Shown here: piece after piece, positions 21,200 to 32,533 of the stretch
How positions within the stretch are numbered: position 1 is the first letter of the stretch
Layout: every line of letters starts with the position of its first letter
Origin: Agarophyton chilense
Lineage: Eukaryota; Rhodophyta; Florideophyceae; Gracilariales; Gracilariaceae
Direction of reading: 5' to 3'
Assembly (NCBI GenBank): GCA_030374765.1
Contig: JARGXX010000095.1
Location: 1,736,001 to 1,800,000, forward strand
DNA length: 64,000 bases
The notes under the pieces: generated by a model
Databases searched by the model: none
The model's input: the letters and a program-made list of their open reading frames with translations, nothing else
What the model was told of the DNA's origin: nothing
Position numbers and translations under genes: made by a program

Positions 21200-24100
21200 G
21201 GAAAGGCAGAGAGAATCAAAGGTATAAAAATGTGATGTAATAAATGAAATGTATAAAGGCCTAAACCACGATTTTAAAAATGGATGTATATTTCGCAAAC
21301 GTTCTAGAAAATTGTATTTCTCTTTTTTGACGCCGGCACGATGGCGGCGACTTTTATATTAAACTCGGAAATTGTGGGCATCGGAAAAGTTGATATCGTA
21401 TACACCTAAACAAACGTTGGTTTCTTTCTAATAAGCGCGTCGTAGTGCGTTTTAATGCTTACGACCGCCTTTGTGTGTCTCCGATTAGCACTGGCTTTGC
21501 AAGTTGATGCTGAAAACGGCACAGCGTTTCAAAGAGAGTTTACGAGATGGAAACGGATGTCAAAGCTTCTCAAGCTGAGTAGCGACCTGAAATGTATGGC
21601 AGGCGCGCGAGTGTCTAGGAGGTTCGGTAGAGATTGAAGAGTCTGTGGAAGATATTGCTTCGTTGGTGACGCTGATGGCTTTCAGGTCCTAATCGGAACC
21701 TTTAACAGTTGAATTTTTGCTCGAAGTAATTGCAGACGTTGACACTATATTCAGGATAGACTAAAGTCAGTACTTGCACACAATATCAAATGAGCAGTGA
21801 AAGTCATTTAGTCTTGAACGAATGGCAAATAGCGGTAGAGTGTGAGCCTGACGCCGTATCACGCGGTTTTGCTATCAAAAGAAGGTGCCAAACAGTGCCA
21901 CATGAGTGACGTGTTTATAGAATACATCGGCACGGCCGCAGTAGAAAGATGACCCAAACCCCAAGGAAAGAAAGAAAGATAAGAGACTTTTTGGAAAGAG
22001 AGGCATACACTGTGCTAATATAAAGTTTTGGTGCCAAAGGTTGGGGGGGAGTTGAACCGCTTTTGTCGAGCTGACTTGACCAGAGTTGGTCGAAGCCGAC
22101 CGAGGTCGGCCTTATGTAGAAAATATGGCTACAGGCAGGCGCAAGAACTCGTGCGGCTTTCGGCCCGGAGCCGGCCACCTTGTCCTAATTGCGCACCTTA
22201 CTCGATGCAGAACGCGCTTGCGTTTCGTACTGATATTGTAGCTCTAAATAAATCTTCTTTTTACAGCGTTACGTCCAAAAATAGCTTACTTACTATATTA
22301 GTTTAGTTAAACTACAGGACTGATGAACGTCAATGTGGTTCATATACACGAAGCGGCACGCGGTTTACTCGTGCGCTTTACACGTTTCACAGTAACCCTC
22401 ATTCGCGCTCAAATTGGCGGAGCCCATTCGCCGCTGCCTTCACAGCATACAGTAACCGAATTTAGAATGAAAAAAAAACCGCTCGTCAATATGGCGAAAA
22501 GTCAAGGATGAACTAAGAATCTTGGATTTTGGTCGATACAAAGGCGCCGCTCTCCAAGAAAAAGTGTGAAACTTGTAAAACGCACGAGTGAAACGTGTGC
22601 CGCTTCTTGTCGTACAATCATCTCTGGGGTCTGCTACTGTCTTGTCTCGGGAGCGTGGTGACACTCAACCTTAGGGAGCGTGGTGATGCTCAACCTTGGA
22701 GAGCGTGGTGACGCTCAACCTTGGAAGGTAGACGTAATAAACCTCGATGGTAACAGGGCACCGTGAAAATTCGCAGGGGCAAACGGCGGGGCAACTAGCC
22801 TATACCGTGTAGGTGAACGATGGTAGGCGTCGACGCGCGGTAAAACCTAGGTGGTAGTTGAGAAACAATGAACCAAAAGATATTGTCGTGACCCAAGTGG
22901 TGCTTGTCTTTATCAGACTACGGTGGAGGAGGTGCAGTTCTTAATATGCAGTGGACTGCACTCTCCAGATCATCCGCGAGGTGCCAGCAAGGCACGGTCT
23001 ATGACCTAGGGTCAGAGACCTGGCCAGCACTGGCTACAGTGCCAGATGGCCACTCCACTACTGTACTAAAATAAATATAATTACAATTACTAACAACTAC
23101 TCAACCAGAAGGTACATGTCAACACTACACGTGGCTGAAAACACCTAGAGAGTAGCTCGCCCGGAGCTGCATGGCCGATGACCCCTCGCGTTCATCACCT
23201 ACAAGGTCAGTGTAGTATATCGACAACCTCAAAGGTCAAACCTTCTGCCACTATACGACACTTCGTTTATACGAACGTAAGCGACGCGCATCCGTCTTAT
23301 ATTTTCACTCAACTAATATAGTAATTCAGTTATTACTTGGACGTAATGCTGTAGGGAGAAGATATATTTAAAGCCACAGGTTCTGAACGAAACGGAGGCA
23401 CGTTCTGCGTCGAGTTAGGCACACAATTAGGACAGGCTGGCCGATATCGGACCGGAAGCCGCACGAATCCTTGTGCCGGCCTGCCTACAAATTGTGTATA
23501 TAAGGCGGACCGCGGTCGGCTCCGACCAACTCTGGTCAAGGCAGCTCTACAAAAAGCTCACACTCCCCCTGCTTTGGAACTAAACCTATCTTTTAGCACG
23601 GTCTGTGCCTCTCTTTCCATCAACTTTCTTCCTTTTATTTGTTTACTTGGAGGTTGGGTCAGCTTTTTTTGCCGCGACTGCGCTTATCATTTCTGCGAAC
23701 CCGTCACTCACGTGGGACTTGTAGTATCCGCTTTACAGAGAGGGCAGAAAACTGCGACAGTGTTTGGGATTACCAAATGGGTGCTTGCGGCTAAGGGGAA
23801 GGTGTGGTAGAGCACAACACTTGCAAGCTAGAATGGGTTTGTAAGGCCCCACTAGACAATGAGGGTGGTTAGTACTATGGAACGTACAACTACTTGTTGT
23901 GGCTTGTTCGGATCTCTGGTTAAGGAATCATGAACAAGGAACAAGGTTGTGAAACCGTTTTTTATCTCCTTTACTTTGGAGTCGGCACTGCCCTCTGTGC
24001 CTTAATTATAGTGCACAGGGGTGAGCGCCGAAAATATAATAGTATCTAGATATAAACTTGGTTAGCCGATTAACCCCTCTATGGTACGGGATAATGGTTG

Positions 24101-25036
24101 CCACGTGGCTACTCACTACCATATATGCGCCGTTGCCAATCCGGTACTTCCCTACAAAGGGTTGAATCGGATGCGCCGTGGCAGACCCAGGTCCCACGTG
24201 TAACATACCACCTCAAGGACCATCTGCGGGGTGACGCTTCATAACTTCATCCTAGCCGTTGCACTCACTTCTGAGTATCATTATACTTAGCCAAAAAAAT
24301 CTTCCATCGGCGCTTTGACAGTGCAGAATACCACAGGATTGTTTACCACTATTTGTTGTTAACAAAAACGCGTGATACGGCATAAAGCTCAACCTCTACG
24401 TCCATTTGACATTCGTTCAAGAGTAAGAGAGTTTCATTGCTCTTTTCGTATTTTTTTCAAGCACTGAATGTTGTCTATTTTGCATATACTGCCAGCGTCT
24501 GCATTTTTTTCGAGCGAATATTCAACTGTTAAGGGTTCCGATTCGGAAGTGAAAGCCGTCAGCATCACCAATAAAGCAACATCTTCCACCGTCTCTTCAC
24601 CCTCTACCGAACCCCTTAACAAAGTGCGCGACCGCCCCATCCTTTGAGTCGTTACTCAGCGTGAACAGCATCGCCGCCGTCCTCCATCTCGTAAACTCTC
24701 CCTGAAGCGCTGTGACGTTTGGAGCATCAACGTGCAGAGCTAGCGCCAATCAAAGGTACACAAAGGCGGTCGTACGCACCAAAACGCACTGCAACGAGCT
24801 TATTACAAAGACACAGACGTCTGGTGCCATGTTTACGATATCAAATTCCCCGAAGCCCACGATCTCCGAGTTCATTATAAATGTCGTCGTCATCGTGCCA
24901 GTGTCAGAAAAAAGAACAATACTATTTGCTAGCATGTTTGCGACATATACACCCAGGCATTACATCGTGGTATAGGCCCTTACGCATTTCATTTACTACA
25001 TCACATCTTTATACCTTCGCCTCTGCCTGGCACATA
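21200..25036. repeat. Large imperfect palindrome: arms P-Q (21200-22306) and Q'-P' (23308-25036)
   Basis: Left arm: P at about 21200-21885 and Q at 21899-22306. Right arm, inverted: Q' at 23308-23715 and P' at about 24335-25036. Q and Q' are both 408 bp. Q contains conserved CGACCGAGGTCGGCC-like blocks and an AATAAA-containing end, and may be an LTR-like unit. P contains a frame with LALALQVDAENGTAFQREF on the plus strand, matching LALALHVDAPNVTALQGEF on the minus strand of P'. In the right arm about 620 bp separate Q' from P', while in the left arm they adjoin. The centre (22.3-23.3 kb) is unique. Either two related elements inserted head to head, or one segment was duplicated in inverted orientation. 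The palindrome truncates GypA at its left end. Confidence 0.7.
22651..22725 (+). repeat. Three tandem 25-bp units, each able to form a small hairpin
   Basis: Units start at 22651, 22676 and 22701. Each begins GAGCGTGGTGA and continues with a CTCAACCTTRG run. Within each unit GAGCGT...ACGCTC forms a 6-bp inverted repeat around GGTG; it is perfect in the third unit and has one mismatch in each of the first two. It lies in the centre of the palindrome. Function unknown. Confidence 0.75.
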
Positions 25037-25992
25037 TATATTGCTCATCTGATCATTCGCACTCTCTACCCAGTACACTCCTTCTTTCTGTCGTCTTTCT
25101 TTGACTTCTTTTCTCTTCCCTATCCTGGGCTGGTACTCTCGAGAGCATATCTACCACTTTCGTCTCCTTGGGTTGTAGACACCTGCGTCGTGTTCCCTAA
25201 CTAAATTTAAACGGATATGACTTGTACAAGAAGTTTGTCAGGATGTAAGAAATGGTAGGTTTAAAACCCCTCAGACCCCTAAAAATATCTCAAAAAATGC
25301 ATATCCTTTCTTTATCGGATACTCCATCCAAATATTGTGGTTTGCAAGCCACGTGCACATATTATGTTCTGCGCCAGTTAAAAACTGCAGATTTGACTGT
25401 GCGACTGCGCTTGATTTCCCCACAGTTTTGAACGTTCCCATCGACAAGAAAAGAGAGAAAATTCTACCGATTACTCTCTTGTAGGAGTTCGTGAGCTTGT
25501 TTCTACAGCTTCGAGATCATGATCGATCCAAACAAACGGTGGAGAGGGTTTGGAGGCTTTTTTCACTTGAAGCTGAGAATGCTGGAGTGAAGCGGCTAGA
25601 TCTATGGATCTTAGTGGCGGAGCGGCTAAGCCGTATTGATTTTTGTCCACCCTATCTTTTTATCTAGCATTTGGCCATCTCGATTTGTATTGTCCTCCAC
25701 TGAATCAAAGATCAGCAAACAAAATATCTAAGGTAATGAGAGAAGCGAAAAGCACATGAACGTCAGAATTGGGCAAGTAAGACGTGAGCAGCAATAAAAG
25801 TAAGATTTTTTTCAAATAATTCTGCCACAAAACCTTACGCCTCAATCGCCTTTCAGCGGCAGGAAAGCGTACATATTTAACGTTCATTTTGTTTAGCGTC
25901 AACAATGAGGATCCAGATAAAGTGGTGTTGCGATTCATTTGGCGAAACATTCCTAACAATGCGAGGGGTAATCTCGGTACACGAAAGAGGCT

Positions 25993-26816
25993 TCATGACG
26001 AGACTTGTGTGAGACGTCGAGCGAGTTCGGGAGAGCTTTCCGTTTCGAGCAAACGGCTTCTTTCCAACTGCATCAGCAGCGAGAACAAAAAACGAAGCAC
26101 TCTCTCGGAGCTTGAAACATCAATGTACGAATTTAACGCAATGCAGATTGTAGTATAGTGGCGGAATAGCGCAGATGAGCGAGAATGGCATGCCGAGCGG
26201 ACGGAGTTGTAGACAAGGCTGTTCACGGCCACACACTCACGTATGGCTGCCACCAATTCGAACGGATATGCAATTGACGGGACGTGTGGAAGATAAAATG
26301 GAATGCAACACCCCACTGAGAGACGAATGACGTAACAACGGCACAGACAAACGTGGATGAACACTAGGATAGCTTTAGACATTGTTTTAACTTTTTATTA
26401 GAATAAGGTAGGCTTTACAGTATTTCCTGAGTTCCAGTGCACCTAAGTATCCGAGCTCGGCTGCTACCCTTGGCTGTAAACGGTACGCACGCCTAGCCTT
26501 TCGCCTTTGTCGTCTGCGCAGATCAGCGATTATTCCAAACGGTTCTGCTCCAGGTTTCGAAGCCGTCCCTCTCCTCCGCACTTTCCTGGCCGTGCCTGGT
26601 AACAGCGACTGCCTATTCTACCTACTGCCAACCGATGCTTCTGTGCGTAGGCGTGGGACACTCACACACGACGCTCAAATGCTCGGTACAATCCTGCTTT
26701 TAAGAACTATCTCACCCAGAAGCAGCATATTATTTTGCAGCAGAAAATACTGGAGGAAGGGAAAAAACATCTTGAAGAACGCCAACGAGCTCGCGAAGGT
26801 TCCACCCAAGCTGTGA
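25993..26816. repeat. Unrecognised repeat family with head-to-head frames, copy 2 (inverted relative to copy 1)
   Basis: The counterpart of 6754-7480. The minus strand carries the basic peptide frame (about 26600 to 26387, GIIADLRRRQRRKARRAYRL), then a longer Cys-containing frame from 26382 to 25993 (129 codons; CRCYVIRLSVG, then RSACHSRSSALFRHY). The plus strand carries the divergent frame 26592-26816 (GNSDCLFYLLPTD; TLTHDAQMLGTILL). In both copies the two divergent frames begin within about 20 bp of each other at GTG codons, and no ATG is conserved, so the true starts are probably reached by splicing. Nothing in the peptides matches a family I know. Confidence 0.6.
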
Positions 26817-27094
26817 AAATTTCTTCGCAATCTAAATTGCAGATCTCGAACAGGATAAAAGAGCTGAGAAAAACAATGGACGAAGCTTACGAAAGGTATC
26901 TGAGAACGAGGGATGACAACAAGGATAATATCATGATGAAGCGCTACACAAATCGTACTGGGAATTTAAGACTGATGTTGATGAGATGCTACAGTAACTG
27001 CTTGTCACAAAGAAAAAAAAAAGAACCAAGTTTGAGCTGGTTCTTTCAATCCCGGAAAAATATATCAGTTGTCTTTTCCTGTCACTTTCTTTAA
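26735..27094 (+). CDS. Charged coiled-coil reading frame, unknown
   Basis: A frame of 119 codons that overlaps the end of the head-to-head repeat. Its first half is strongly helical and charged (QQKILEEGKKHLEERQRARE; NRIKELRKTMDEAYERYLR), suggesting a coiled coil. The second half (from about residue 80) has a run of lysines and looks less protein-like, so the true end may be earlier, for example at an exon border. No domain recognised. It may be a continuation of the plus-strand gene of the repeat family, or an unrelated host exon. Confidence 0.3.
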   Translation: MQQKILEEGKKHLEERQRAREGSTQAVKISSQSKLQISNRIKELRKTMDEAYERYLRTRDDNKDNIMMKRYTNRTGNLRLMLMRCYSNCLSQRKKKEPSLSWFFQSRKNISVVFSCHFL

Positions 27095-27142
27095 TCCATT
27101 TCGTCGATATTGACTATCGCAGCGCACCCGAGACTAGTCAAA

Positions 27143-27935
27143 ATGTCGCTCAAGATGCGATTTGACCAAAAAGATCGAGATCCTTTCACGGTAAGTTTCT
27201 TTTTCCTGTTTTGCGACGACTTACGCTTCTTAAACGGAAACTGAATACAACGAGATTCTGTCATAAACAGTGTTCTTCTTGTATGCGTCGAATTCGGGTC
27301 GAACGACAGTTGCTGTTCCCACTTCTGTGCAATGGGCTCCTAACGGAGAAGCATTATCTTTCATCAGTGACAAGCAGCGGGCCTTGTTCAGCGTTGAGGT
27401 TATTGCAACTGGCGGTGAAGAAAAGATAGTGAGAATCTGAGACACACGATAAATAAAGAACAGTGCCATCATGTTCAATTATGAAAACCGTATAATAATC
27501 TTGTCTGTTGTCAGTAGGTTGCTCATCTGCGACATATAGGAGGGCAAAAACAGTACCATCTTGTTGAATCTTGAAAAATGTATGAGAAGCTTGGCTGTTG
27601 TAGGCGGGGTGCTCATCTCCGCGAACTTTGGTGGTGCTTTGGAAATCTGGGATCTTATAATGAAGGAGAAGCCGCGAATCAAGACAGATCCAGCCGAGTC
27701 TCGTCTGCGCCTCATCTGCATTACAGCTAGCAACGTCTCGGATTCAAACATGTCAGAAGACGAAGAGAAAGAAAATGTGGCAAATGAAAGGAATGAAACA
27801 GGAAGCAGTCAGAAGGCTAAGACCGCTGATAAGAGAGATGGGATTCAAAGGCTAGAAAGCTCTTCAAATTCTTCGGAGTCTGCCTCGAAACGAAAAAGAA
27901 AGAAGCAAAAACTAACAAAAGATATCCAGAAGTAA
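27143..27935 (+). pseudogene. Mak11/PAK1IP1-like WD40 protein relic
   Basis: Mak11 (PAK1IP1 in animals) is a nucleolar WD40 protein needed for large ribosomal subunit assembly. A middle part reads TSVQWAPNGEALSFISDKQR followed by IATGGEEKIVRI, where the expected WD tryptophan codon is a TGA at 27438-27440. A last WD repeat reads SLAVVGGVLISANFGGALEIWDL, then PAESRLRLICITASN (the usual conserved RLTCL segment after the last blade). An acidic linker and a basic tail (ASKRKRKKQKLTKD) end at a stop at 27933-27935, typical of this family. The blade-length segment 27455-27545 is an imperfect tandem copy of 27546-27640. A candidate first exon (27143-27190) ends at GTAAGT, but the nearest acceptor (27270) does not restore the WD frame. 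The N-terminal blades are missing. Confidence 0.6.
27455..27640 (+). repeat. Imperfect tandem duplication of a WD40-coding segment
   Basis: Two adjacent units of about 90 bp share AACAGTRCCATC...TTGTTSAATC-like and CTTGKCTGTTGT...GTGCTCATCT blocks. The second unit is in frame with the last WD blade of the Mak11-like relic; the first runs into a stop. It looks like a local duplication within the decaying gene. Confidence 0.6.
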
Positions 27936-27959
27936 CTAAGTATTTGTTCCATCATAACT

Positions 27960-30515
27960 CATAAATTTCTTGCCGAATACTTTCTGTGTGACTCCTAACA
28001 GCCTCTTGGGATTGAACTGTAAGAAATGCTTGAGGTGTCGTATATCAGTAACTAATCAACATTTTTAGCTGATGTGTTGACCTAATGACATCGTAAAACA
28101 TTTCAAGCGGTCTACAATGTTAAGAATACGTAAATGTTAAATGTCTAAAACATTATCGCAATTTTACCTTCTCGCCTTTTGAGTAATTTCACGGAGTGAA
28201 ACCCCGTATGTCATCGCAAGTCTGTGGCATAACAGTGCGCCTTGGTAACTCATCCGAGAAGTTCAGAACTATAGAAACTTCGACGGTATGTAACCCTCGG
28301 GCAGGGTGCATGTAGCTATGAGACCCTAAGAATATCCGGTAGAAGATAAGAATATTTCATGTTGGAGATCCTTTTCCCGTGGAAAAGGGCTAATCACTGA
28401 ATGAAACAATGAAGTGCCCAGCTTTCTCCTAAACATTACATGGAATCTGTTGTTTTATTCGAAAAGATCATCCCAGGTATACTCTGGTCTCATAACACAA
28501 CCGATACCCTCGTCAAGAGATACATGCACGTCGTTTAAAGCCCCATTTCTCGCAGCCATTGGATGTATAGGCCTTGAGGTTACCGCCGAGTAGCAACAGT
28601 TAGGTACGCGGCCGTGTGGGTCCCAGAATGCGTACAGTGTTCCAATATTTATGGATCGTACGTGTGGGGAGTGCCAGCATGGTCTGCACTTTCATTTCCA
28701 TCGCTGGCGTGGAAAGCCTTAGTGATAAATTAGGGATAATAATCATAATTGTTGTATATTTATTGGTTAGTTTGCTGCTTTACACAGTGCCAGCAGCAAT
28801 TATAGTAGCCTAGGAGCACAAATTAGTGACTATCGAGTATTAACACATTTCAGCTCCATTTTGGAGGTTCTAGATCTCTATAAGAAGGGCTCTGATTTCT
28901 CTAATATATCTTTTGGACCAGGTCAACCAACATCTGACACCGAAAACCTTCGTTTATATTGGCTTTAAGCCCTTCAAATTTATCCAAAGATATGGCGGCT
29001 GCCACTCGAGGTCCAGTGAGGCGACTGCCGTTGAACGCATAAGCTCTTCTCAGCCCACTGTACCGGTTGAAGCGTTCGAAGCGTGGACAGGAGACGGTCA
29101 GTATGTACCAACGGTGTTGGGTTCGTCTTTAAAGTCCTCACAGAGTGAAAAGCCTGTTGTGACGGTCGTAAAGACTCGGTGGAGATCTTGGGTCTAGCAC
29201 TGAACGGAAAATTGTTGCAAGTGGTTCCGCGTAACCATGTCTTCTAAACACCAGCTTTGGGCAAAATGTAAAAGCATATCTTTTTGTTGCTACCTCTCCT
29301 CGGGAAGCCTTGTATGGATTGTACATGCCTGGTTCTGGTTGACGCATAAAACAAAAGGCTAAATTAATCGTTACACATCCGGAGTATCTGACGAGAATCC
29401 AGAGAGCCTGACCGCTAGTGACTACTGACACGAGTCCTTGGCTGCGTTGGTTTAATAAGATCATAAAGAAGTTTATATCGAAATAATTATAGCTCCCCCT
29501 TCTACATGGGCCATTCAGAAACGCAAAAGACTTATTGCCGCCAAAGTTCACTCTAAAGTGTTGCCCAAAGCGTCCCATCCAAATATTGTGCCTACAATAC
29601 GCGTACATAAATTGAGGTTTTACAGTCTGTGTGCAAACCTATAAAAATATTGCACAGCAAAGAAGTTTTCCAATGAGACGATTCCAATTGCATGCCCCCC
29701 ATATCGGGTGTTCAGGCACAGCCGCTGCTCTAAACCTTCTTTTTTCCTCTTCCGAAGGGCTGAACATATTTCGTCCAAGCTTTGTTGACAAACCATGGGG
29801 CAAAACTATTTCAGATGTAGTGTGAAAATCGACAGCCGTGGGAACACAAAAATGTCAAAAACGTCAATAAAAGGTTTTGGAGAACCTCGTCTTTGATATA
29901 TAACACTGTCACCCAAACAAACACCGAAAAAAATACTGTCTTTTGAGCAAACTGCAAATTATTTCTGCCTTGATTGTGTTTTTGGAGTACCTTTTCTGCA
30001 CAAAGGGAATGGCGCGTGTCCTTGTGAACGTCAAAAAGGGAGCATGTTTCAAATATCAAAGATCTTGAACGTCATTTATGGGCAAAAGGTTTGCCGGAAT
30101 CCGTTTGGAAACTCTTCAATGTCACAAATACTAGACGGTAGCACAAAGGACACATCTTGTCCATCTTTGCAACTTTTTTTTACTACTGTACACAACATGA
30201 TTTTCGGAATATGCGTGGGAGACTTTGATAAAATATTTACAATCGAAAAAAGTCATCCAAGCTATAAACCTCTTTGGACAGCGTGACACAGACGGTGTAA
30301 AAGCAGAAAGGCAACAATAGAGCATGGGGATCAGGAAAAAGAAAACTGAGAAATATGGTTGCTATGTTTGCTCAAATATAAGTAGTTCTAGGCACGGTCT
30401 CGGTGCAATGATACCTTTTTATATTCTGGTTCCAGATATAGAAGGAAGGAAGTGATCTTTTTTTCTAACGCTTCGGAAGAAGTGTGGGCTTCCACTAAAC
30501 CTGAGTAAAATTCTA
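27960..30515. other. No recognisable gene; one long minus-strand frame
   Basis: A 156-codon frame is open on the minus strand at 29138-29608 (starting YAYCRHNIWMGRFGQHFRVN). A small piece of it, around CATCCAAATATTGTG, recurs near 25.33 kb, so it probably belongs to another repeat family. Faint similarity of its first part to the FxVxTDH region of retroelement RNase H is not enough for a call. Plus-strand frames at 28616-28813 and 28913-29197 show no domain. Confidence 0.35.
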
Positions 30516-31395
30516 TTGAACAGCTACGAAAAAGTCAGAGTTTATAGTTCACATGCACAGTTATTTCGACGTATTATACGTGGACTGGATTCAAAGCTTT
30601 CTGGAACTTGTGGACTACCTGAATGTATATCTGGTAATGTAACCAGTTTGTGGGGATTGAGATCATTCGATTCTGAAGAAGAACGCGATAAAAGGTGGAA
30701 AAGATCTACCAGACCTTGTCGGAGAGTATCTTGTTCTTCTTGTTTGTATACCATTTACAGTATCAAGAGAGCTGATGCTGATTTGTCAATTCCGTCTATT
30801 CAACTAATTCCGTACTACTCTGTGCGCAAGGCTTTCTACGATGTATTGAAAGAAATAAAAGAAAGTGCTACTGGTACCTTATCTTTTGGAATGGTTAAAA
30901 GCATTTATAGCGGGCATTTCAAAAAAGTTTACGACAGACATGGAAAAGATCATTCCTACAGTTCAGCCTCTTTTTTGTCGAACTCTCCGACTTTATCTTT
31001 ATCCTGCCCTCCGAACACATGGAGTTTCGTTAAAACAGCAAGCAGGAAGGGGACACATTTTATTTTTCTCTGCAGACCAGAAAAGAGTAAATAGGGAGTT
31101 TTCGGTTGCGCAGTGTACCAGTTTCTTTATCTCTCTCAAAGAAGGGAGGCATATTTTTCAAATATTAGCCGGTACGTTTAGGAAGAAGGGACAGGCTTAC
31201 TTTTCCAGTGATTGGAACTTACGAGACGAGATAATTGCAGTACCAATTGCCTTGTGGTGCAAACCAATTTACACGAGCTGCTCACAACACAAACTGCAAG
31301 TGATTTCATTAGGAGCGCAACATACCAAAGTGAGCATCATCGATGTTTGGCCACTTTCAACAGGAAATACGCAGTCCCATCATTTGAACCATTAG
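30516..31395 (+). CDS. Overlapping unrecognised frames (192 and 176 codons)
   Basis: Two plus-strand frames overlap: 30516-31094 and 30865-31395. The first contains SIPSIQLIPYYSVRKAFYDV and a region rich in Cys and Arg (RPCRRVSCSSCLYT). The second contains QPLFCRTLRLYLYPALRTHG and later HKLQVISLGAQHTKVSIIDV. They could be two parts of one gene with a frame change or an intron near 30.9-31.1 kb. I do not recognise a family, and no second copy exists in the window. Possibly a decayed transposase or host gene. Confidence 0.3.
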
Positions 31396-31619
31396 TCTTA
31401 GCCAACCATAAGTTCGTTTTCAGTTCATTCTATGCTATCGATCACACTCTGCATCTCCAAAACTCTACCTTTGGCACTGCTGCCGGACCAATATCCATTT
31501 TTACTATATTACGCTGGCATTTCTATCGAAACTTCTTTGCTTGGGTCTTTAATCAGTAGAATAAGGGTTGGTTTGTATCTTCAGACAGTGTGGCGTGAGC
31601 GACCAGAATTAATTCATGA

Positions 31620-32283
31620 ATGAAACCCATCCCAGTAGGCTTAATATTGTTGGCTCAAATACTGTTAAGCCCATGACGTCCAGCCCAATCACCTACTGCA
31701 GCCCATCACCTTTGATCAAAACCGCAACGTTGTCTCCGCTCCCGGGAGCCATGCGGAAGGTCCAGGTTTGTGAATGAAAATATTGATTTTAGGCCGTTGT
31801 CGAGGTTTGCAGATCGAGCAGAATTCATAGAGGAGCGTGTGAAGGAGCGAATATTAAGGTTAAGTCATGTAAGATGCCAGGGCCTGAGGGATCTTACAAA
31901 CGCCACGTGGACTGGCCAACCTCGGCTGGTCTTATTTAGAGAATTATTTTATTTTAACTAGTGTAATAGATTAGCATTACAGTGCCAGGGAGATCCAAGC
32001 GCCTGGCCATCGATATTTACTTGCCTCGAGTAACCCTTCTTCTTTAGAATCAGGCAGGCACCGTTAGGATGCTAAATTACCCCCTGTGGTACATTAGTTC
32101 CCCCAATTGGTCTTCAAGCCATCGTGTTCGTAGCTTAAACCTGTAGGACTACGCAGTAAACGCCCGCCTATTGCACCAAGTACTCCGGAAGTGCCACCGT
32201 CAAGGATATCGACCTGAGGAACAGCTCTACCACGCTACCTCAGGTTCAGAGCAGTACGCTGACCCACCAGTCATTGCGCTACA
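31620..32283 (+). mobile_element. GypA 3'-end fragment with LTR (31962-32283), plus strand
   Basis: The 322-bp LTR at 31962-32283 begins TGTAATAGATTAGCATTACA and matches, inverted, the LTR at 14382-14703. Upstream to about 31620 the sequence matches the end of the internal region of GypA copy 1, including the last sense frame ending GTGTAA-adjacent to the LTR. Pol is absent, so this is a truncated 3' piece. It is visibly more diverged than the other two LTRs, especially around the B-box-like motif, so it is probably the oldest of the three. Confidence 0.8.
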
Positions 32284-32533
32284 CAGCGTGTCCCCCACGA
32301 CGATGATGGACACATTGTTGCTAGGCAGTCAATTTTTATAGCTCTGGCACATCGATACAGTGAAAGCCTCAGCTCGACCGAAAGGTTCGATAACAGGGTG
32401 TGCGAGAATTGTGAAATTTAGCACTTGCTGGCTTTTGCGATGGAAACGCTTGAGAGCTGCGTTATGTTGATGTCGATCCGTATCAAATGTTGCGCATACG
32501 CACTTTTGGCATGAGAAATCCAACCTGTTAAAG

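Noticed and set aside
21200-25036. One transposon with long terminal inverted repeats
   Set aside because: The arms differ by a 620-bp block between P' and Q', the centre has no transposase, and Q looks LTR-like. A single-element reading is possible but not supported.
29138-29608. Minus-strand frame of 156 codons, considered as a retroelement RNase H
   Set aside because: Only a vague FRV...K.FAFLN resemblance; no DAS, E or TDH box can be fixed. Left as unassigned.
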